Of a stretch of 64,000 bases of DNA, positions 35,167 through 47,849 are shown one piece after another; the first letter of the stretch is position 1; every line of letters begins with the position of its first letter. The stretch covers positions 230,379,754-230,443,753 of the forward strand of contig NC_081553.1 of assembly GCF_963082655.1 (NCBI RefSeq). Reading direction: 5' to 3'. Below the pieces are notes generated by a model. It had not been told where the DNA came from. It saw only the letters and a list, made by a program, of their open reading frames with translations, and made no database searches. Made by a program: the position numbers and the translations under genes. The stretch is from Stomoxys calcitrans (Eukaryota; Arthropoda; Insecta; Diptera; Muscidae).

Positions 35167-35824
35167 AGTGAAATATCACTCACGTGCACATCTCTACTGA
35201 CTTACGTAAAGACATGAAGACTGTCAATACTTTACAAGGTCTTCGAACAATATTTCGAAGAATAAGAAACGCCACGATTGAGCTAAGGCTGAGAGTGCTG
35301 GGCGTGCTTATTGATAAGGTCTCCAACTCGAGGGCACTGCGACCAGTTGGAGAAAGGGTTTTCAAGATTTCCTTTCCCCAAAGAAAAGAATGCGGAGCAT
35401 ATAGATGTGAGCAATTAACTGTCCGGAATTTTGTTATATTTCCATTCCCACTACCATAGGATGGGTGATATTACAATCTAGTCATTTCGTTTGTAACATC
35501 GGCTACCCCTTTATTTGAAAATACAATATCCCAATTTCTTAGTTCATGTAGTCTTGAAAATGACAACTAGCAAATGGCGACCCCCATGATTAAGTTGTTT
35601 TTTTGAAATTCGAGTCGACTCTTTGCAGCATATCAATCGATATGTTGGCAATGGCGTTTCGAATGTTGTTCTTGAGGTGTGCTATGATCCTTGGTCGATC
35701 GACATAAACCAGGGATTTCAAGAAATGTATTTTTCAACAAAGGGAAAGTTTCCTTAATAAGTTGGAAAAGTATTTATCTTTAAATTAAGTTAGCTAAATT
35801 TTTTCTCGGATCTTTAAAATTACG
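35167..35824. other. Flank of the minisatellite, no gene recognised
   Basis: A 91-codon frame at 35184-35459 has no recognisable motif. 35455-35505 contains a piece of DINE-like terminus (CAATCTAGTCATTTCGTTTG). The remainder is AT-rich. Confidence 0.3.
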
Positions 35825-36540
35825 ACACACATTCCAAAAAACAAAAAATTCCAATGGACCTTCCTGTAGGTGCTGAGGAAATCAAATCAACGTTTTAGTT
35901 TATAAAGAAGCAATATAAGATTATGAACCGAAACGAGCCATATTTGTTGTAGATATAAGAAGTCAAAGAGGAAATCATCGTGGAAAATTTCAGCAAAATC
36001 GAATAAGAATTGTGTGATCTAGAGGCTCAAGAATTACAATCGAGTGTTCGGTTTATACAGGAGCCACATTAGGTTAAGGAGTTTTAAGCTACGGTAGTAG
36101 CCACCGTGGCCCAGAGGTAAGCATATCCGCCTATACGCTAAAGGTCTGAGTTCAAATGACATCGATAACATCAGAAGTGAATACCGATTTGCTCCATTTT
36201 CAATCTCAACCGACCGATATCAAGGAGTAGTATTTGAGCAAATTTCAAGGGGCTAGCTTTACTTTTTCGAAAGTTGTATATAGATTTAAAATGACAAGAC
36301 GCTCAATAATATATGTATATACTATACAGGGTTTTAGATCAATATTTCGAAGTGTTACAAACCAAATGACCAAGTGAGTATATCTTCATCCTGGGGTGGA
36401 GGTTTAAAAAAGCGAAATATTCCAGCAATACATTCCAAAAAACAAAAAATTCCAGTGGGCCTTCCTTTAGGTGCTGAGGAAATCAAATCAACGTTTTAGT
36501 TTTAAAGAAGCAATACAAGATTATGAACCAGCTTAAAAAA
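35825..36540. repeat. 115-bp direct duplication bracketing a DINE-like fragment and SINE head
   Basis: About 115 bases from ACATTCCAAAAAACAAAAAA through AAATCAAATCAACGTTTTAG occur at 35828-35940 and again at 36424-36535. They enclose a type B DINE-like piece with core and terminus (about 35940-36418) and a SINE head. Confidence 0.75.
36098..36172 (+). mobile_element. SINE head inside a DINE-like fragment
   Basis: GCCACCGTGGCCCAGAGGTA and the degenerate B box GAGTTCAAATG are the tRNA-like head of the SINE. The body is missing and DINE-like sequence resumes at ATACCGATTTGCTCC. Confidence 0.6.
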
Positions 36541-36544
36541 GAAA

Positions 36545-37860
36545 TCCAAAGAATCGCATGGCTTTGGGAATATCGAGAGACTGTATCCAGCATACCAATT
36601 GTGACAAAAATGTCTAAATCAAAAATGTTATTAACAGCCACGGCTGTTGGATTGCTTCTCAGCGACAGACCTTAAGACATAGTAGGGTATCCATTAGAGC
36701 ATACTCACTTTCACAATAGAAATCTAAGCATTTGCAAACATCTTAAAGTGAACACACGCGAGGCTATGCGCTCTCATCAAGTTTAAGGGTTTCCCTCACT
36801 ACATACACACACACACATTTTCTTCTCTAGTGCTCTTTTTCTAGGCAAAAATCAAAATGCCAGCAACAACAGCAGCAAAGCTGAAAGCAGCAACTGCAAA
36901 CCCAACAAATACTACAAGTAAGCAAAATCTTTAAGATGTTAGGCGAGAAGATACACAAAGCCAAAGCAATACATCCCACACTTCTACCAAAGCCCCATCT
37001 TAAGATAATGTTGTTGGCTTTGTCGTCGCCGTCACTGATGCCGATGCCGATGCCGTCGCTTTCGTATCTTGCAATGTCGTCTCTGCCTTAATGGATGCTA
37101 TTGTAGTAGTCGTGTCACCATAATCATCATCATCGTCATGGGCATCGTGATTACCACGATGTTGACAGCAACAACAAATCATCGCAAGCAACGCACATAT
37201 CCGTTGAGAAAGGCACACATGCATAGGTACTCACTCACATGCCCACACACACACACATAAATGCGACAACAACAGTTTGAGATGACGAGGTTTATCGCTT
37301 GGCTTGTTTTTGACTAAGGAAAAACAAAACAAAAGGAGATACAACTCAAATGTCTGCGAAAATCCGCCTATTTTCTTATTTGTTATCGCATAAATTTCGA
37401 ATTTAGGTGCCATTGTTTATGTCTAACCTAAACCGGTCACCAGTATGGGGTGTTCATCAACAACTGAGATTTATGCTAGAAATGAAAGCTATACAAAATT
37501 TATCGAAAGCAAAAGTAAACTGTTGTTGCTTGGTCAGAGGTGAGAGAAAACATTTTTTCAACGAATTTTCATGTTACCCCAACCACTCTCAAAATCCACA
37601 CTTTAGGTCCATATTTTAGCAAAATTTAATGTGGGATGGTAGCTTTCTATAACAAATATTTTAAATACTTAAATATTTGCTAAAATAAAGGTAGACTTCC
37701 CTTATTACATGAAGGCTGTCCAATCCGGGGATTATCTCCATGATTATTCTTTACAGCGAAATTAAAAGGACTTGTTGCATAGCGTAAATAAGTTATACAT
37801 GGATAAATACCGCTGATAACTTAAAAAAAAAATGTAGTACGAGGGTTGGCTTTTATATGT
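36545..37860. other. Single-copy DNA, no gene recognised
   Basis: CA-rich (36800-36860) and CGT/CAT trinucleotide-rich (37010-37170) stretches, with an AC run at 37247-37258. No coding frame with recognisable motifs. Confidence 0.3.
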
Positions 37861-37867
37861 CGGGATT

Positions 37868-38294
37868 AGAGAACACCAAAAGAAATATTAATCATCGAAA
37901 ATCGCTTTATTGTTCAAAACATTCCCCATTATCCATACACTTTTGCATGCGTTTGAACCAATTGTCGAAGCACTTTTGCCACTCTGATTGAGGTATCTCC
38001 AAAACATGCATTTTGAACGCAACAAACGCTTCTTCAGGTGTCGAAAAACTGAGAAATTAACTATTCCATACAAGCGTTGCCTTCCATATTTCGGGATTGG
38101 ACAACCCTTGTGTTGCAATCGCCAACTGACAGCTCTATCATAAAGCTTGACATTTTTGAGGTACCTCAATCAGAGTTTTAAAACTGCTTCGACAATTGGT
38201 TCATACCCACGCAAAAGTGTATAGATATTAATGGGGAATATTTTGAAAAAGAATAAAGCTATTTTTGATGATTAGTATTTGTTTTGTAGTTCTC
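37868..38294. mobile_element. Mariner-derived foldback carrying two transposase 3' ends
   Basis: The left arm (about 37868-38003) and right arm (about 38151-38294) are imperfect inverted copies. On the minus strand the left arm encodes the mariner-like C terminus SEWQKCFDNWFKRMQKCMDN with a following stop. The right arm holds the same piece, diverged, on the plus strand. The centre includes TTTCGGGATTGGACAAC, which resembles sequence just outside the left arm. It cannot encode a transposase. Confidence 0.65.
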
Positions 38295-38304
38295 CAATGA
38301 CACC

Positions 38305-38490
38305 TATCTCCACAGTGCCCAACATTTCCTACAATGGATGAGGACGTAGAACATGTGATATTAACATGTCCAGATTCGCCATGGGTCGCAACATGTTAGA
38401 ATCTTTCATAAACAAACAGTTAATGGATCGTCTGCCATTAGTAACCGTCATGCAAAAATCAGTAGGAGAAATGCAACGCAGTAAACCCGT
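38305..38490 (+). mobile_element. LINE ORF2 C-terminal fragment
   Basis: One plus-strand frame reads CPTFPTMDEDVEHVILTCP, matching the C-terminal cysteine/histidine motif (EDxEHVxxxCP) of R1/Jockey-type LINE proteins. A stop and a frame change follow. Only about 60 codons are visible. Confidence 0.6.
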
Positions 38491-38619
38491 ATATAACGAT
38501 AGTTCCGAAAAGCATTTCAACCAACCGAAGTACAGATAGTGTCAGAGAAAGTGGAGCAAGGCTATAGTTGAGCCGCTACCCCGCGAAGTGACACCATCTG
38601 GCAGTTCCGGGGTATCGGG

Positions 38620-39386
38620 GATGTCCTTCTCTCTGCCTATTTATCTATCTGTCCATTCGTCTGTCTGAATGTCTGCCTGTCCATGTTTATTTGTGTAAAA
38701 AGTGCAAATCGCATATTTTATCGGATTTTCCTGAAATTTGGTGCAGGTGACTTCTAAAACCTAGAAAATGGAAGAAATTGGTCCTGCTATTATAGAGCCA
38801 TGGCAAGTACGAACGGCTAAATACATTCGCTGCAAATATTGCGCAGACACTTGTATTTGATATGGATACTGCAAATGAACCATATCTGTTCAGATTAGAA
38901 CATGGCTCTCATATAAAATGGTCCTTCGACTTGACTTCATGGTGCATTAGAAGCCTCAAGTATTATCCGATTTGGCTAAAATTTTGCATGTAGTGTTTTT
39001 TGATGAATTCTAAAATCCGTGGTAAGTATGGCCTTAATCGCTCTATAACCTGATATATTGTAGCTACCATATAGACCGATCTTCCGATTTGACATCTTAA
39101 GAACCTAGAAGCTGAAATTGTTATGCGATTTGGCTGAAATTTTCCACGTTCTGTTACGACTTTCAATAACCTGGCAAGTACGGTCCGAATCGGTCTACAA
39201 CCTGCATAGCTCCCATTTAAGCCTTCTGAAAACCATCCCAAGCATGATCCAAACCGGTCTATAATCTGTATAGCTCTAATTTAAGCCGATCTCCCAATTT
39301 CAGATCTTTAACCCGCAATTATTGACCAATTAGGCTGAAATTTTGCTCGAAGTGTTCTGTTATGACTTTCAACACCCATAGTAAGT
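38620..39386 (-). mobile_element. DINE-1-like type B fragment, reverse orientation
   Basis: A CTGTCCATTCGTCTGTCTG tract near 38650-38690 is followed by type B units in reverse complement (GCCGATCTCCC, TTTGGCTGAAATTTT, GACTTTCAA). Confidence 0.6.
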
Positions 39387-39612
39387 ATAAGCATTCCATT
39401 AAGGAAGAGGGACAAACTTCTCACACATCCATGACTGCTGTCCGATTCAAGATTCAGCTCAATGACCTCCTTCCTATAGACATGGCATAGTACCCCAAAA
39501 ATGTCGGCAGCATTAGAATGGGATAGCCACCGCTGAAAATGTTGTTGTGATTCAAACCCAGACGTTCAGCGTCTTGGGCGGACATGCTAACCTTTGCGCT
39601 ATGGTGGCCTCT
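39387..39612 (-). mobile_element. tRNA-derived SINE, internally shortened
   Basis: The minus strand starts GAGGCCACCATAGCGCAAAG and has a B box complementary to TTCAAACCC near 39552. Part of the body is deleted between ATGACC and CATGGCATAG. Confidence 0.65.
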
Positions 39613-39709
39613 ATAACCTAATATAGTCCCCATATAAATTTATATCTCTTTTAGTTTTCTATGTTCACCTTTTTTCCGGGAAGTATTTCTAAGGAGGCGG
39701 ACAAGACTT

Positions 39710-40530
39710 AGTGGAGGGATGAATATACGCTATTTATCCATAACGAGGTGTTGCTGTGCTGGCGACCGAGTAATTTGGTGCTGCGCATGATATGGCCTGG
39801 CACCTGCCTTGCCCATGTTGATGCAGCGGCGTTTGCCCATCGTTGGTTCCCGTAGCTGTTGTGGTTGTGTTCGGTCATCCGTGAGAGTGGCCCCGTTAAT
39901 TGTGAGTCCCATTTTGAGGCAGATATGTGTGGCGTAGCCCGTGAGGGCTGCCGTGTCCTTTTTGTGTTTGTGTATATGTTTGATGCATACTTAGTATTCT
40001 AGCTTTCATCCAGGTGACCAGTCCGGAACTGTTTGGGGTTCAACTGGTAGTAGTCTTTTAAGGCTACGAAGTCTGACTGGAGACTTTAATCTGCTACCAC
40101 GGGTGTCAGGAGCCCCTGGAACTTCGGTTCCAGCCTGACAATGGTGAGGCCCCTAAGCATCGTGGTGGCTGTGGTTTGTACCCAAATTGCGGGTAGAGCA
40201 TAAGCTCGGCGTGGAGTTTCAACCGGGTGCCATGACCCATAGATCGGAAGGAGTTTTAGGTAGTGCTCCGCTCCTAACCAAGGAGGTGAACACGTCCAAA
40301 TACGTGGGATCAAATTGGTACTCATGTGTGGGTTACCACATGTGGGGCCATTGGTAGACGCATTGTATTCACCCTTGGGCCTTGGGCCTCGCAGGTTTGG
40401 GCCGTGATGGCAGGCATCTGCGTTAAACACGACATTCATTCCCCCAAAGAGCTTAATATTTTTGGCAGACTTGGCAAACATTTTGTACGTAAAGTACACA
40501 TGTGTCCTTCAATTGGGTTCATTTGAGTTA
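39710..40530 (-). mobile_element. Probable LINE 5' region, GC-rich repeat copy B
   Basis: 40018-40440 is the inverted counterpart of 21276-21703. Downstream on the minus strand, a frame with MGLTINGATLTDDRTQPQQL (39912-39730) runs 60 codons to a stop at 39730 and could be the start of a retrotransposon ORF1. The call of an untranslated leader plus ORF1 start is inference; no reverse transcriptase is adjacent. Confidence 0.45.
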
Positions 40531-40927
40531 TGTTTTAGTAGAATACATGGTGGTGAATTCCCAAGACTCGGCTTAACTTATCTGCTCATACTTGACCAAT
40601 TTTATTAAAATCGATTCACATTTTGTTTAAAACCGATTCGCCGAATTTTTTTCTCATAGGCCCATATTTTTCAATTTTGCACAGATTTGCACGAAATTTT
40701 GCAAATGTTTGACCTCTGCCGAAGTCTAGATTAATGCATTTTGGAAAACAAGGGGAAACAAGCTATGTTATGTAGGTGGTCATAAGGCAATTACAAGATT
40801 TATCGTTCAACTAGCACTTATGTGTAAGTGTAGATTATTTTAGTCACTGAACCTCCCGACTTGTTCAAGATATGATTTACGTATGTCGGATCTGCTTTTC
40901 AAAACCTTTCTGCTCTCTAATTGCTTT

Positions 40928-42185
40928 TTATACCCTCCACCATAAGATGGGGGGTATACTAATTTCGTCATTCTGTTTGTAACTACTCGAAATATTCGTC
41001 TGAGACCCCATAAAGTATATATATTCTTGATCGTCGCGACATTTTATGTCGATCTAGCCATGTCCGTCCGTCTGTCCGTCCGTCCGTCCGTCCGTCCGTC
41101 CGTCCGTCCGTCTGTCTGTCGAAAGCACGCTAACTTCCGAAGGAGTAATGCTAGCCGCTTGAAATTTTGCACAAATACTTCTTCTTAGTGTAGGTCGGTT
41201 GGTATTGTAAATGGGCCATATCGGTCCATGTTTTGATATAGCTGCCATATAAACCGATCTTGGGTCTTGACTTCTTGAGCCTCTAGAGTGCGCAATTCTT
41301 ATCCGATTGGAATAAAAATTTGCACAACGTGTTTTGTTATGATATCCAATAACTGTGCCAAGTATGGTTCAAATCGGAACATAACCTGATATAGCTGCCA
41401 TATAAACCGATCTTGGGTCTTGACTTCTTGAGCCTCTAGCTTGCGCAATTCTTATCCGATCAGAATGAAATTTTGCACGACGTGTTTTGTTATTATATCC
41501 AACAACTGTGCCAAGTATGGTTCAAATCGGTCCATAACCTGATATAGCTGCCATATAAACCGATCTTGGGTCTTGACTTCTTGAGCCTCTAGAGTGCGCA
41601 ATTCTAATCCGATTGGAATAAAATTTTGCACGAAGTGTTTTGTTATGATATCCAACAACTGTGCCAAGTATGGTTCAAATCGGCCCATAACCTGATATAG
41701 CTGCCATATAAACCGATCTTGGGTCTTGACTTCTTGAGCCTCTAGAGGGCGCAATTCTTATCCGAATGGAATGGAATTTCGCACGACGTGTTTTGTTATG
41801 ATACCCAACAACTATGCCAAGTATGGTTTAAATCGGTCCATAACCTGATATAGCTGCCATATAAACCGATCTTGGGTCTTGACTTCTTGAGCCTCTAGAG
41901 GGCACAATTCTTATCCGATTTGAATGAATTTTTGCACGAAGTATTTCGTTATGATATCCAACAACTGTGCCAAGTATGGTTGAAATCGGTCCATAACCTG
42001 ATATAGCTGTCATATAAACAGATCTGGGGATTTGACTTCTTGAGCTTTTAGAGGGCGCAATTCCTATCCGATTTGGCTGAAATTTTGCATGACGTATTTT
42101 ATTTTTACTTTCAACAACTGTGTCAAATCGGTTCATAACCTGATATAGCTGCCATATACACCGATCTGGGATCTTGACTTCTTGT
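40928..42185 (-). mobile_element. DINE-1-like type B element, reverse orientation, head truncated
   Basis: It begins with the terminus TATACCCTCCACCATAAGAT, then GTATATATATTCTTGATCGT and a (GTCC)n tract at 41062-41122. Seven or so units (CTTGAGCCTCTAGAG, ATAGCTGCCATATAAACCGA) follow at about 150 bp. The element stops near 42185 without the head hairpin. Confidence 0.8.
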
Positions 42186-42283
42186 TTTCTCTATGCTTAA
42201 GCCTTATATAAAATTTAGGCTTTAAAACTCGCTCACCATAACCAAATATTCACTTCAGCTCGATCTCCTTCTAATATTTGCGT

Positions 42284-42390
42284 CTTTATTCACAAAACTT
42301 AATATTTGAAATAGGTTTATTTGACACATTTCCTTTATAGAACTGTCAAATAAACCCATTTTAAGGCTTTATAAAGTTTTGTGAATAAGG
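42284..42390. repeat. 107-bp imperfect palindrome
   Basis: CTTTATTCACAAAACTT at the left and AAGTTTTGTGAATAAGG at the right are inverted copies. The inversion continues inward to GGTTTATTTGACA / TGTCAAATAAACC around a loop of about 20 bases. It resembles a short MITE or hairpin. Confidence 0.7.
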
Positions 42391-42394
42391 CCAT

Positions 42395-45185
42395 TATGTA
42401 TAATATTTAAATTTTAAATCAAATCCCCAACATTTAAACAATCTCAATTTGTTTTTTCTGTTAAAACAAGGAAGTTAAATTTGTTCACCCACTGTGCCTA
42501 GCATAGTTTGTTTTTGTTCTTTTTCTTTTTGCGAATAATCATGAAGAATACATCGATGTTTTTTGTTTTTGTTAAAGTAGTAGTGATAGTAGAGTCGCAT
42601 TGCATGACTGAAGAGATGGCTGGAGCTTAGAGGGGAAGTGAGGTTGGAAGGACAACAGAGGGGTGGGCAAAATAGTCGTCATAGTCGCCGTAGCAGCAGA
42701 GACTTGATGATGATTATGAACTCTAACCACCCACACTCGCATATACACACAAATACACTCGCATACATTTACACGCACAAAGGCCCCCACATCGATAGGA
42801 GTCTTTTTTTTACAAACATACACCTTAAATAAAATCCACCAAAGTTATAATGATGAGCCAGCCAGCCAGTAAGCCCGCCAGCCAAACGAGTCCTACAAGG
42901 TAGCAGTGGTGCTGGCGCTGGTGGTAGTACGAATGAAATGGAAATCCCTTATGTACAAGTGTCTCTGCGTGTGTGTGTGTGTGTCTGTTTGCGCGTTGTA
43001 GAGTAGTAGCAAAGAAAATAGCGAGTATTGTTATAGTTGTTGTTATTATGTTCTTTTTTTCGGCTTTATTATTGTTATTATTGTTGATATGGCAGTCAGC
43101 AGGAATGCATATGAGTTTGTGTGTGTGTGTGTGTGTGTGTCATTCGTCAACACACATGTACACATGGGTGTAGTCTACCATACAATACCGAATATCTCTG
43201 CTATAGCCGTACACACATGTGTGTCTACGTGTGTGTATGCGATGGTATGGTATGTGTTCTGCGACTGTGACGGTGTGTCAAGTTCATTAGCAAAATTAGT
43301 TAAGATTACGTTTCTTTTAGTTTTAATTTTAAAAATGCCTCTATGGCTCCATATAAAAGGTAAATAATTACTTTAACGACTTTCACAATTTTAATGGCGA
43401 ACCAAAAACAGTTGCTATTCTTGCCAGCTGCTGTTGTTCTTGTTGTTGTTGAGCGATGTCGATGGCGCTTTGGAAGGCCAACAGGGGGTTTGATGGCGTG
43501 GCAGAGATTTTTCTAAGTAATCTTTTTAATTACTTTTGGGATTCATTTTTTATTTCTAGATTCTTTTTTTTTGTAATTTTTGTGTGGCTTTTCTGCCATA
43601 TGAAATTTATGTAACTTTGCTGAGGGATTTTAAGCTTAAATACAACAATTGTGGACTTGGATTTTTTACAACTTAAATTTTCTTAGAACTTTTTTTCAAT
43701 AATTAAATTTTTTTTTTTAATATTTGATTTATTACTTTTTTCAATTTTTTTCTTTGCAGTATTGGCTTTTCACGTCGTTGCAGCTTTTTTTGGGGTTTTC
43801 TTTCCAAATTTTATTTCCCATACAAATATTGTTGTAGTTGTTGATTGGTTGTTTGTTTGATTTTTTTCACTTTTGCTTATTTTTTTCTTTTTTAGTAAAG
43901 TTAAGTGAACTTATTGTGTGTGTGTATGAGAATGTTGAGAGTAGGAATTCTATGGACACGTTACGCGCACGTATTATCCTTTCGTGTCTGTCTAACGTTT
44001 AAACCAAAACTAAATGTGAAATTCCTTAGATTGTGCCATTAAAGTCCTGTATAACCTCTTAACCGAATTCCATTTTGTTCGCAAAAATACACACAGAACT
44101 CAGAAACACACTCACATAAATAACTATACTTGAGCATACGCGCTCCCTTGAATGCTCATACATACACACACACACACAGCAACTCATAACCACACTCATT
44201 CACAGGGACCCGCTGTTGTAGGAGAGTATGTTTGTTTGTTGGTGTTGTCTCTGTTTGGATTCAAATGGATAACTAGAAGAACAGCAGCAACTGCAACAAC
44301 AACAACATCGAAAGCAAATACGAAATGAAAGCGACAGTTAAGCAGTTTGTTTTTTCATCACAACAACTGCCTTCATTACATTCAATGTTATGCTCAATGA
44401 GAGATGTTATTTTTCTTTTACTATTCGAAGTTGAAGTGTCTCTCCCATCCGAGCCGTTTTTTATTGCAACTCTCTCTTTTGATGATGGGCCGCCGCCGCC
44501 GCCACCGTTATGTTCATCACAACTCTCTAGACACTCTTTTCGTTTTGTGTTTGTTTTTGTGTTGTGGTAGCCCTCGGTCTGTCTCTCTGTGTTTGCTCTT
44601 CTCCATCCTACTCGCTCTTGAGCGTTTAAGAGTTTTGTACATGGGAACTCAACAGTTTTCTTTACATTCTTCTCACGATTATGTGTTTATTGAGAGTCGA
44701 ATTCGATATTTAGCACAATTTCATCAATGTTGTTGCTATTATTGTGGTTGATATTGTTATTGTTTTTTTTGCCATTTAATCCTGAATCTAAACAAAAAAC
44801 CGCTCCCTTTTGTACATGTGTATGTATCGTAAAGATTTGTATGTTATGCATGATGTATTGTAGTTGTATTACAAATATTGATATCAACACAAAACAAAAT
44901 CTCAACAGTCTGCTGCTGTAGCTACTACTCCCTTTGTAGTCATGTATATGATTTTTGTGTACTACGACCGAATGAAGTTTGTTCTAAGCCGTATTACACA
45001 GCGACAAAATGAGAACTCCAAAGGTTTCTAAATAAATTTCTTTTAGAAAAAAGTAGTTTTTTGTGAAGAATTGTAAGTGGAATATTGCTGAATAAAAACA
45101 AAATATTTTTTAAACTACGTTTGTAACTCAACTAAATATCTATTTCCAACCTGATAAAGTACTAAATGAACCGGGCCCGCTCCGC
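42395..45185. other. Single-copy DNA with GT and AC microsatellites
   Basis: No gene is recognised. GT runs lie at 42969-42983 and 43119-43140, an AC run at 44164-44178 and T-rich stretches at 43690-43900. Character similar to 12600-15450, as in introns of large fly genes. Confidence 0.35.
43119..43140. repeat. GT microsatellite
   Basis: An uninterrupted GT run of about 11 units. Confidence 0.9.
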
Positions 45186-45189
45186 TCCG

Positions 45190-47120
45190 CCTTATTTCGC
45201 ACTCCAATACATTTTATTTGAGCCCTTTATTACCATGGTCAGTAAATCAATCCTGTTTGGGGGTGTTTTGGGGGTGGGACGGCCCCCAATGATTGAACCG
45301 CTTTAACAATTTCAGATTCATAATCTACTCTCGAATACCTTTCATTTGAGACCCATGATAGGTGCATATATCTTGTATTTTCCAAAGTTAGGGTAAAGGG
45401 GAGCAGACCTACCCCTTTCAGATATAAAAACATTCAATAGCTTACTGCTCCCTTCAGACCTACAAAAAAATTTCTAGAAATTTTCCTGAGACTTGGCCCC
45501 AAATTTAATTTTTTTTCGTATTCTACTCCCAAATATCTTTTATTTGAGGACTTGTCCCGATCGGTCCATTTTTTTGTTTGAGGATATTGGATTTTTGGAG
45601 AAGGGGAGGCCCGCTAAGATTTGGTTTTTTGTTTAAACATCATGCTCGTTTATACCTTTAATTACCTTTCATTTGAGCCCCATGTTTCTCCGATCAATCT
45701 TCATGTTCGTATGGGGTAGTATTGGGGTGGGATTTGCCCTCAAATTTGGAATTGAATATCGTAATCCACTCCGAAATATCTTTTATTTAAGGACTTGTTG
45801 TCCCTATCGGCCCACTTTCCCATTTAAAGGTAAGGGATTTCATTTGAATCCCATGTTGCTGTGATCGGTCTATATGTCCGCTTGGAGTGGTATTTGGGCT
45901 GGTGTGGCCCCATGGGACGTGACTCCTATTCTACTCCTAAATACCTTTCAAAAAAGTCCCATATTGTCTCGATCGGTCCACTTTTTAATTTGAGTAGTGT
46001 TTTTGAGGAAAGAGGGAGGGTCTTCCCCCTTCCAATTTAAACAAACTAGAAAGCAAAAAGAGTTCCAGGCGAAAAATGTTCTCAAAAATCGCACGATTTT
46101 TGTACACCCCACCCTAGGATGGGGGTATGCTAATTTCGTCATTCCGTTTGTAACACCTCGCAGTACTCGTGTGAGACCCCTTCTATTATATAAAAATGAA
46201 ATTGTTGCGCTTTGTTTGTAAGTTGGTTTGTCTCTTCCTTATAGACTCAAAAACGGCTGAACCGATTTTGATGAAATTTTCACAGATGGTAGAGTTGAAA
46301 GTGGGTTTCTTCGTTTTTGTGATATCTGAAGGGGGCAGACCCTCCCCCTTACCCCAATTTTCAAAAACGCCAGATCTCGGATATTGGTGCACCGATTTAA
46401 GCAAAATTTTTTATGCAACCTTAGGTACCCCAAAAACACAAAATTGGTATAAAATTTTGGGGTCGAATAACCTGGAGGAGCGCCCCATCCCAAAACCATC
46501 CGAATGGATATGTTTACCGATTGGGACAATATGGTATCAAATGAAAGGTATTTAAAAGTAAGGTACGAATTTGGTATACAAATTTCACCGAAATTGTTCG
46601 GGGGGGTCCCTCACCCCCAAAAAACTTCCCAACAAATCTGATATGAAAATTTATTCCTTAGTGTCTGAGGGGCCTCCCCCAAAACCCTTCTGCATGGCAT
46701 ATTTACCAATTGGGACAATATGGATATCAAATGAAAGGCATTTAAGAGTGGAGTAAGAATCTGATATACAAATTTATTCCTTGGTGTCTGCGGAATCAGG
46801 GCATATTTACCAATTGGGCAATATGGGTATCAAATGAAAGATATTTGGAAGTTGAGTACACATCTGTTATAAGAATTTGCTCCAAGGTATCAACGGGGCC
46901 TCCCCAAAATGTGTACACATTTGGCAGAGTCTGTGACCGGCCCACCCACTAAATACCCTTCAATAGGACGTGTAGTTCGATCGGGGTAATATGGAAATAA
47001 TTGTAAAACAAAAGGTCAATGGCAGTAGAGTTCGAATCTAATGATGATGTAAGGATACAAGTATCTGGGTCACGTCCTGCCGTTCAGCAGAACATGTAGA
47101 TCGCGACAATAAAGGACTCA
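45190..47120. repeat. Degraded dispersed repeat with TTTCATTTGAG units
   Basis: Phrases like CCTTTCATTTGAGCCCCATG, CCGATCGGTCCA and a G-rich stretch recur at irregular 100-200 base spacing to 46080, and in the reverse direction after 46190 (GGGACAATATGG.ATCAAATGAAAG). 46200-46290 has AAAACGGCTGAACCGATTTT. A DINE-like terminus fragment (46097-46182) sits between the two orientations. Confidence 0.5.
46097..46182 (-). mobile_element. DINE-1-like terminus fragment
   Basis: CCCTAGGATGGGGGTATGCT, TTTCGTCATTCCGTTTGTAA and GTGTGAGACCCC match the conserved end of the family. It stops before the TA-rich core. Confidence 0.7.
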
Positions 47121-47627
47121 AATAAATGGTCTTTTGGGTCTTAGCGTTGGTGGGACCGACCCTCTTCTCTCAATATAAACAACACCAAATTGTCATGTAG
47201 GACGACTAAAGACACTTGTACACAAATGAATGGACATGTCAGAGGGCGATCCACCTCCCCCCATCCTACCAAAAAAAAGAGGAGGACAGAATAGGACAGC
47301 AATAAAAGGTCTTTGATGATGACTAGACGAAATACACAATCGGAGGTGTTATAGAAAACACTATTATCGAATACCAACAGTTTCGTTGTATCAACTTATC
47401 TACTACCGGACTACCAGCTTCATACCTAAGCCATGATCTGATTGTTCGATAAATAGAATGGTCGCTTCTTCTCTCTCCTTTTCTCCCAATAGATTTCCAT
47501 TATACTAAGTGTTGGATACATTTGATAGCTAAGTATGTACTCTAATGGGCTATTCACAGAGCGGATAATATTTTGACAGTGTTTAGTAACATTATCGAGA
47601 TTAGGAGAGCTACCAGTTGTGTCAGTC

Positions 47628-47846
47628 TGCAAATGCAAATGTGTCCATGAACATTCCAAAAGGAATAGGGGCAAACTTCTCACATATCAACGAATGCTTT
47701 AGTTTAAGCTCAATGATAAGGGGCCTCCTTTTTATAGCCGTGTCGGAAGGGAGTGCCGCAGAGCGACACCAGAGCGTACCTCACAAATGTCGCCAGTTGA
47801 CGTTCAGCGTCAAAGGCGGACATGCCAACCTCGGCGCTGCGGTGGT
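47628..47846 (-). mobile_element. tRNA-derived SINE, internally deleted
   Basis: The tail (GTCCATGAACATTCC), body (GTGCCGCAGAGCGACACC) and head (complement of GGCGGACATGCCAACCTCGG) are present. The region around the B box is deleted. Confidence 0.65.
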
Positions 47847-47849
47847 GAA

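Noticed and set aside
33753..35189. Minus-strand open frames of 478 and 449 codons with a 19-residue repeat
   Set aside because: They are translations of the 19-bp minisatellite. Two minus-strand frames stay open because the unit contains no minus-strand stop, and the protein period of 19 simply equals three DNA units.
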